From contig JHXJ01000007.1 of NCBI GenBank assembly GCA_000621765.1, forward strand, positions 62,001-126,000: 64,000 nt of DNA, written 5' to 3'. The notes beneath the pieces are model-generated. The model was not told where the DNA came from, did no database searches, and saw only the letters and a program-made list of their open reading frames with translations. Each line of letters begins with the position of its first letter. The stretch's first letter is position 1. Both the position numbers and the translations under genes were made by a program. This DNA comes from Ruminococcaceae bacterium AB4001 (lineage in GTDB: Bacteria > Bacillota > Clostridia > Saccharofermentanales > Saccharofermentanaceae). Shown piece by piece: positions 61,138-64,000 of the stretch.

Positions 61138-62058
61138 ATGAGTTTTACAGCAAAAATGATGAAATTCTTTATGAATCTGATGACGGGAAAACCGGCAGGC
61201 AGTGCTGATGAATTGCTCGAGAGGGCAAGGAAATATAATGCGAAAAATCAGTTCGTTATACCTTCCGACAAAAAAGCCTTGTATCGCGTTGAAAAGATTA
61301 ATGACGGCAGTGATTTGCTGGTTGTCCGTTCGAAAAAACGGAGCGATAATGCAAACTGTGCAGTTCTGTTTATCTTCGGAGCCGGCGGGACGATGAACGC
61401 ATGGAAACCGCATCTCATGATGGTCCGCAATATTGCAGATAAGACCGGTGCTGAAGTGTTTATGCCACTATATCCGCTCTGCACGGATGCACCTGTAAGC
61501 GCGGCTGTTGAAACCGCATATATAACATACCAAAGGATTCTGAAGGATTATCCGCCTGAAAAAGTTGTGATCACCGGTGACTCCTCCGGAGGTGCATGCT
61601 GCCTTGCTCTTATCTCGATGTTGAATCATCTGAATGAAGGAGTGTTAATGCCCAGGCTCGCGATACTTCATTCTCCAAGCGGTGTTCCGCATAATAAGGA
61701 AGCCTGGGAACGGATGAGTGAACAGAGTAAAAAGGATGCTCCGGGAACCTTCACAATGGTGGAATATTTTCCAGAGATCTGTGCACACGGAGAAACAGTT
61801 CCTGATTACATGATACATCCGGCTTTAGGAGATTACCGCAATGCTCCGGAAACGTATATCTATTACAGCGCAGATGAGACGTTGGCTGCATTGGGAAAAG
61901 ACATTGAAGATGCATACACAAGATCCGGCAGTAAAGTCTATGTTTATTATGAGCCCGGTATGATCCACTGCTATTCTTCCTATCCGGCGTGTAAAGAGAG
62001 TAAAACAGCCTGTAATGAATGGCTGAATCATATTTCAAAATTGAAGGAGAATAAATAA
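61138..62058 (+). CDS. Alpha/beta hydrolase, HSL-like esterase
   Basis: 306 aa. FIFGAGGTMNAW replaces the HGGG oxyanion loop of hormone-sensitive-lipase-like esterases; the nucleophile elbow is GDSSGGACCLAL (Ser about residue 147). YSADETLAALGKD supplies an Asp region and PGMIHCYSSYPACKES the His. Family members cleave short acyl esters. The stop overlaps the next start (TAATG). In an iron-controlled operon, siderophore ester cleavage is one possibility (inference). Confidence 0.8.
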   Translation: MSFTAKMMKFFMNLMTGKPAGSADELLERARKYNAKNQFVIPSDKKALYRVEKINDGSDLLVVRSKKRSDNANCAVLFIFGAGGTMNAWKPHLMMVRNIADKTGAEVFMPLYPLCTDAPVSAAVETAYITYQRILKDYPPEKVVITGDSSGGACCLALISMLNHLNEGVLMPRLAILHSPSGVPHNKEAWERMSEQSKKDAPGTFTMVEYFPEICAHGETVPDYMIHPALGDYRNAPETYIYYSADETLAALGKDIEDAYTRSGSKVYVYYEPGMIHCYSSYPACKESKTACNEWLNHISKLKENK

Positions 62059-62555
62059 TGCTTTTAACGATATTTCTTGCAATCGTTTTTTGTGCGGCGA
62101 TAACAATTATGCTCTTTTCTGCCGTTGTATTAGTTAAGGATAAGAGGCTGTTTTCGTCTGCTCCGAAGGAAGCCTTGGAGCTTGTTATTGACAGAAAAGA
62201 AGAGGAGTTTTACGGTGCACGTAAGATAGGCTGGACCTTGATTATAATGAGTATGGTCATGATATTGGGCATAGGCGTAATCTCTATTTGGGACGGATTC
62301 AGGAGTGACTTTACATTCTGGCAGTTCTTTTTAAGATTTGTCCTGATTTTTACGATATATAAGATCTACGACATGATTTTTTTCGATTATTTCCTGCTTT
62401 GTAAATTCCGGTTCTTCCAAGCCTTTACGCCTGAGGTAGCTCCGGTATACAACAACAGAAAATACGGCTATAACATCAAAAGCCAGCTGCTGAAGCTGAT
62501 CGTTATATTCCCGGCGGCATCTGCAATCGCAGCGTGGGTGTGTTCGTTGTTATGA
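62058..62555 (+). CDS. Small membrane protein, [FY]D-x4-D family, copy F
   Basis: 165 aa. SAPKEALELVIDRKEEE loop, FTFWQFFLRFVLIFTIYK, then YDMIFFDYFLLCKFRFFQAF and C-terminal helix. Closest to copy A of the 12-kb operon, showing the two operons share ancestry for this gene. Stop overlaps the next start (ATGA). Confidence 0.67.
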   Translation: MLLTIFLAIVFCAAITIMLFSAVVLVKDKRLFSSAPKEALELVIDRKEEEFYGARKIGWTLIIMSMVMILGIGVISIWDGFRSDFTFWQFFLRFVLIFTIYKIYDMIFFDYFLLCKFRFFQAFTPEVAPVYNNRKYGYNIKSQLLKLIVIFPAASAIAAWVCSLL

Positions 62556-63172
62556 TTCGATTAAAGGATTTGGATAAAAGCGACATCGAAGTGATATCCC
62601 ATCATGTAGCTGATGCGTTTTGGGACTATGAGTATAGTAATGGCGATCTTGGATTAAAGAAATACATTACAACACGCGATGCTATGTTTACCTATATCAA
62701 TGCTATTGTTAAGGCCGCATATAACAGCGGGCTTCTGTATGCAACCTCTGAAAACCATGAGGGATATATGTTTATAGCAGGTGAAGGCATTGGTACCATT
62801 GGCTTTGTTGATGGAATGAAAATGATATCTGCCGAAAAGAAAGCACTAGGCGGATGGAAGAAAATGAAGCAGTTTGTTTCGGACTCATTTTCTGACGGTG
62901 GTTCGATCGAGACCAGGATGCGTAAGGCAAAGCGTAAGTTTATAAGGATAGAAGTCCTTATTGTACGTAAAGAGTATCAGAAGCAGGGCTTCATGAGAAA
63001 GATGATGGAGTATGTTTATGACCTTGCTGGCAAACAGAAGGTGCCGGTGATCCTTGATACAGACGATGAGAATAAATCCGCCAGATATCAGCATCTTGGA
63101 ATGACATTGGAAAGGATCCGTGATTGCGGTGATCATTATCATACATACGATTTGATCCGCGAACCTGTATGA
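62552..63172 (+). CDS. GNAT family N-acetyltransferase
   Basis: 206 aa. ATG 62552 overlaps the previous stop; earlier GTGs have no support. Acetyl-CoA loop: IEVLIVRKEYQKQGFMRKMM (V-x-x-x-Q-x-x-G) near residue 140; then PVILDTDDENKSARYQHLGM. Acyl acceptor unknown. Confidence 0.8.
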   Translation: MIRLKDLDKSDIEVISHHVADAFWDYEYSNGDLGLKKYITTRDAMFTYINAIVKAAYNSGLLYATSENHEGYMFIAGEGIGTIGFVDGMKMISAEKKALGGWKKMKQFVSDSFSDGGSIETRMRKAKRKFIRIEVLIVRKEYQKQGFMRKMMEYVYDLAGKQKVPVILDTDDENKSARYQHLGMTLERIRDCGDHYHTYDLIREPV

Positions 63173-63200
63173 TTAATGAAGAGATAAGGAGTAACTGATA

Positions 63201-63902
63201 ATGGCAGACAATCATATTCCAATCAGCAAATTACCATATTGCAAGCCGGTAAAACGCTGGCTTGTTGAAAGGTATGGCAGATCTCAGGCTGATGCAGTCT
63301 GGCAAAAAACAGTTGATCAATACCACGCATATCTTCCCGATCTGCCTGATTACGGAGGAAAGAAAAACGGTCATGCCAAGGCAATTTACGGAGGCCTTCT
63401 GATATTTTCATTGTATCCCTGTCTTCCTGATCAGCCTCCTGTATCTGAATTACAGGATTTTGTGTCGAACCTGTTCATGGGTCCTTTTGTAAAGCTCGGA
63501 AAGATATTCGATCTTAACCGTCCGTCGAACATGAGGCTGATCAATAAGGTCTTTAAGAGGTCGGGTGACGGAGACAGAAGGGACATCAAAAAATATCCGG
63601 CAGGATTTATTAATGTAGATGAACCTTATGATAACGAAAAACATATTTCAAGATATCATTTCGTTCAGTGTCCGAATGCGGAATTTGCAAAACAGCATAA
63701 TTTGCTCCATGTACTGCCATTGATGTGCAATTCTGACTATTTCGGTATTGAAAAAATACATGGAACGCTCATACGTTGCGGAACCTGTGGTAACAGCAAT
63801 ATGTGTGATTACTGTGTAGTAGGTAATAAGAATCCACTCGCACAAGAGTATGAGCTTACAACTGATGAGAATGGGTTCCTGGTCAGCAGGAGAAAAAGAT
63901 AG
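63201..63902 (+). CDS. ATC-hydrolase-family protein, copy 3
   Basis: 233 aa, start after AAGGAGTAACTGATA. HFVQCPNAEFAKQHNLLHVL, LMCNSDYFGIE and IRCGTCGNSNMCDYCVVG align with copies 1 and 2 (CP segment, C..D, CDY). Extra Cys near the end (CGTCGNSNMCDYC) could bind metal. The family is named for thiazoline-ring hydrolysis; reaction here unproven. Last gene of the operon. Confidence 0.75.
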   Translation: MADNHIPISKLPYCKPVKRWLVERYGRSQADAVWQKTVDQYHAYLPDLPDYGGKKNGHAKAIYGGLLIFSLYPCLPDQPPVSELQDFVSNLFMGPFVKLGKIFDLNRPSNMRLINKVFKRSGDGDRRDIKKYPAGFINVDEPYDNEKHISRYHFVQCPNAEFAKQHNLLHVLPLMCNSDYFGIEKIHGTLIRCGTCGNSNMCDYCVVGNKNPLAQEYELTTDENGFLVSRRKR

Positions 63903-63921
63903 TTTTAGAATAACCCTATGA

Positions 63922-63950
63922 AAAGAGGATGCCATTGTGGCATCCTCTTT
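63922..63950 (+). terminator. Terminator of the last operon
   Basis: AAAGAGGATGCC (63922-63933), loop ATTGT, GGCATCCTCTTT (63939-63950): perfect 12-bp stem ending in T. The A-rich left side means it may serve a converging gene beyond the window too. Nothing callable in the remaining 50 nt. Confidence 0.75.
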
Positions 63951-64000
63951 GATCTAACCGGATTATCAGTTGTGCTTATCAGCCTTCAGCGATAGCGCCT

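Noticed and set aside
20740-63950. Complete siderophore biosynthesis cluster
   Set aside because: No NRPS, NIS synthetase, salicylate synthase or 2,3-DHB genes are present; hydrolases and methyltransferases alone do not indicate synthesis.
63951-64000. End of a minus-strand gene at the right edge
   Set aside because: Several frames could end here (TGA at 63979-63981 or nearby), but fewer than 15 codons are visible, so no call is possible.
1-64000. Insertion sequences, prophage, CRISPR arrays, tRNA or rRNA genes
   Set aside because: No transposase or integrase-like frame, no regularly spaced repeats and no tRNA- or rRNA-like segment was recognised, despite the repeated gene modules.

Overview
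The window looks like the chromosome of an anaerobic, low-to-mid-GC Firmicute of class Clostridia, probably a plant-polysaccharide degrader from gut or rumen. The basis is FeoAAB with a FeoB-associated Cys-rich protein, a SufCBDSU operon, ECF transporters, choline-binding-type wall repeats, AGGAGG-type ribosome sites, and GH43, GH3 and xylose isomerase genes. This is inferred from gene content; no rRNA, tRNA, insertion sequence, phage or CRISPR array was seen.

Layout. 0-7.7 kb holds a 5'-truncated GH43 enzyme, a carbohydrate-binding lipoprotein, a cell-wall-binding secreted protein, a YczE-type membrane protein, a lipoprotein and a double zinc-ribbon protein. 7.7-13.4 kb holds a ZIP metal transporter, cysE behind a cysteine-codon leader peptide and attenuator, a CPBP-like membrane protein with a PadR regulator, and a GH3 lipoprotein. 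13.5-17.7 kb holds two DtxR-family regulators and feoA-feoA-feoB-Cys-rich protein. 17.9-20.7 kb is an ECF transporter (S-T-A). 20.9-33.0 kb is a 12-gene operon (MacB-type ABC and permease, HMA protein, two alpha/beta hydrolases, methyltransferase, membrane proteins, CydDC-like ABC pair). 33.0-38.7 kb is a TetR plus exporter-fold ABC pair flanked by two ATC-hydrolase-family genes. xylA follows on the minus strand. 40.4-47.4 kb is TetR, an ABC pair and a second ECF S-T-A set. 47.5-52.4 kb is sufCBDSU. 52.4-56.7 kb is TetR and a third exporter-fold ABC pair. 56.7-63.95 kb is an 11-gene operon (membrane proteins, methyltransferase, two hydrolases, GNAT, ATC-hydrolase family).

The unifying signal is a repeated 16-bp operator, GTTAG-N6-CTAAC (DtxR-box-like arms). 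I found it, or a one-base variant, before the ZIP gene, one dtxR gene, feo, the 12-kb operon, the first ATC-hydrolase gene, xylA, the TetR/ABC/ECF operon, suf, the third ABC pair and the last operon; a shorter-spaced form precedes the first ECF operon. Most copies sit next to a recognisable -10 element. Most of the 7.7-64 kb stretch therefore looks like one metal-controlled (probably iron) island.

Within it, the 21-34 kb and 57-64 kb units carry the same families: ATC-hydrolase-like protein, SAM methyltransferase, two alpha/beta hydrolases, a ~235-aa multi-pass membrane protein, and a family of ~165-aa membrane proteins with a [FY]D-x4-D signature (six copies). Together with importer-like ABC pairs and ECF modules, and with no siderophore synthesis genes in view, this suggests a system for taking up and chemically dismantling foreign metal chelators or haem-like ligands. 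That interpretation is inference; the gene content and operators are seen directly.
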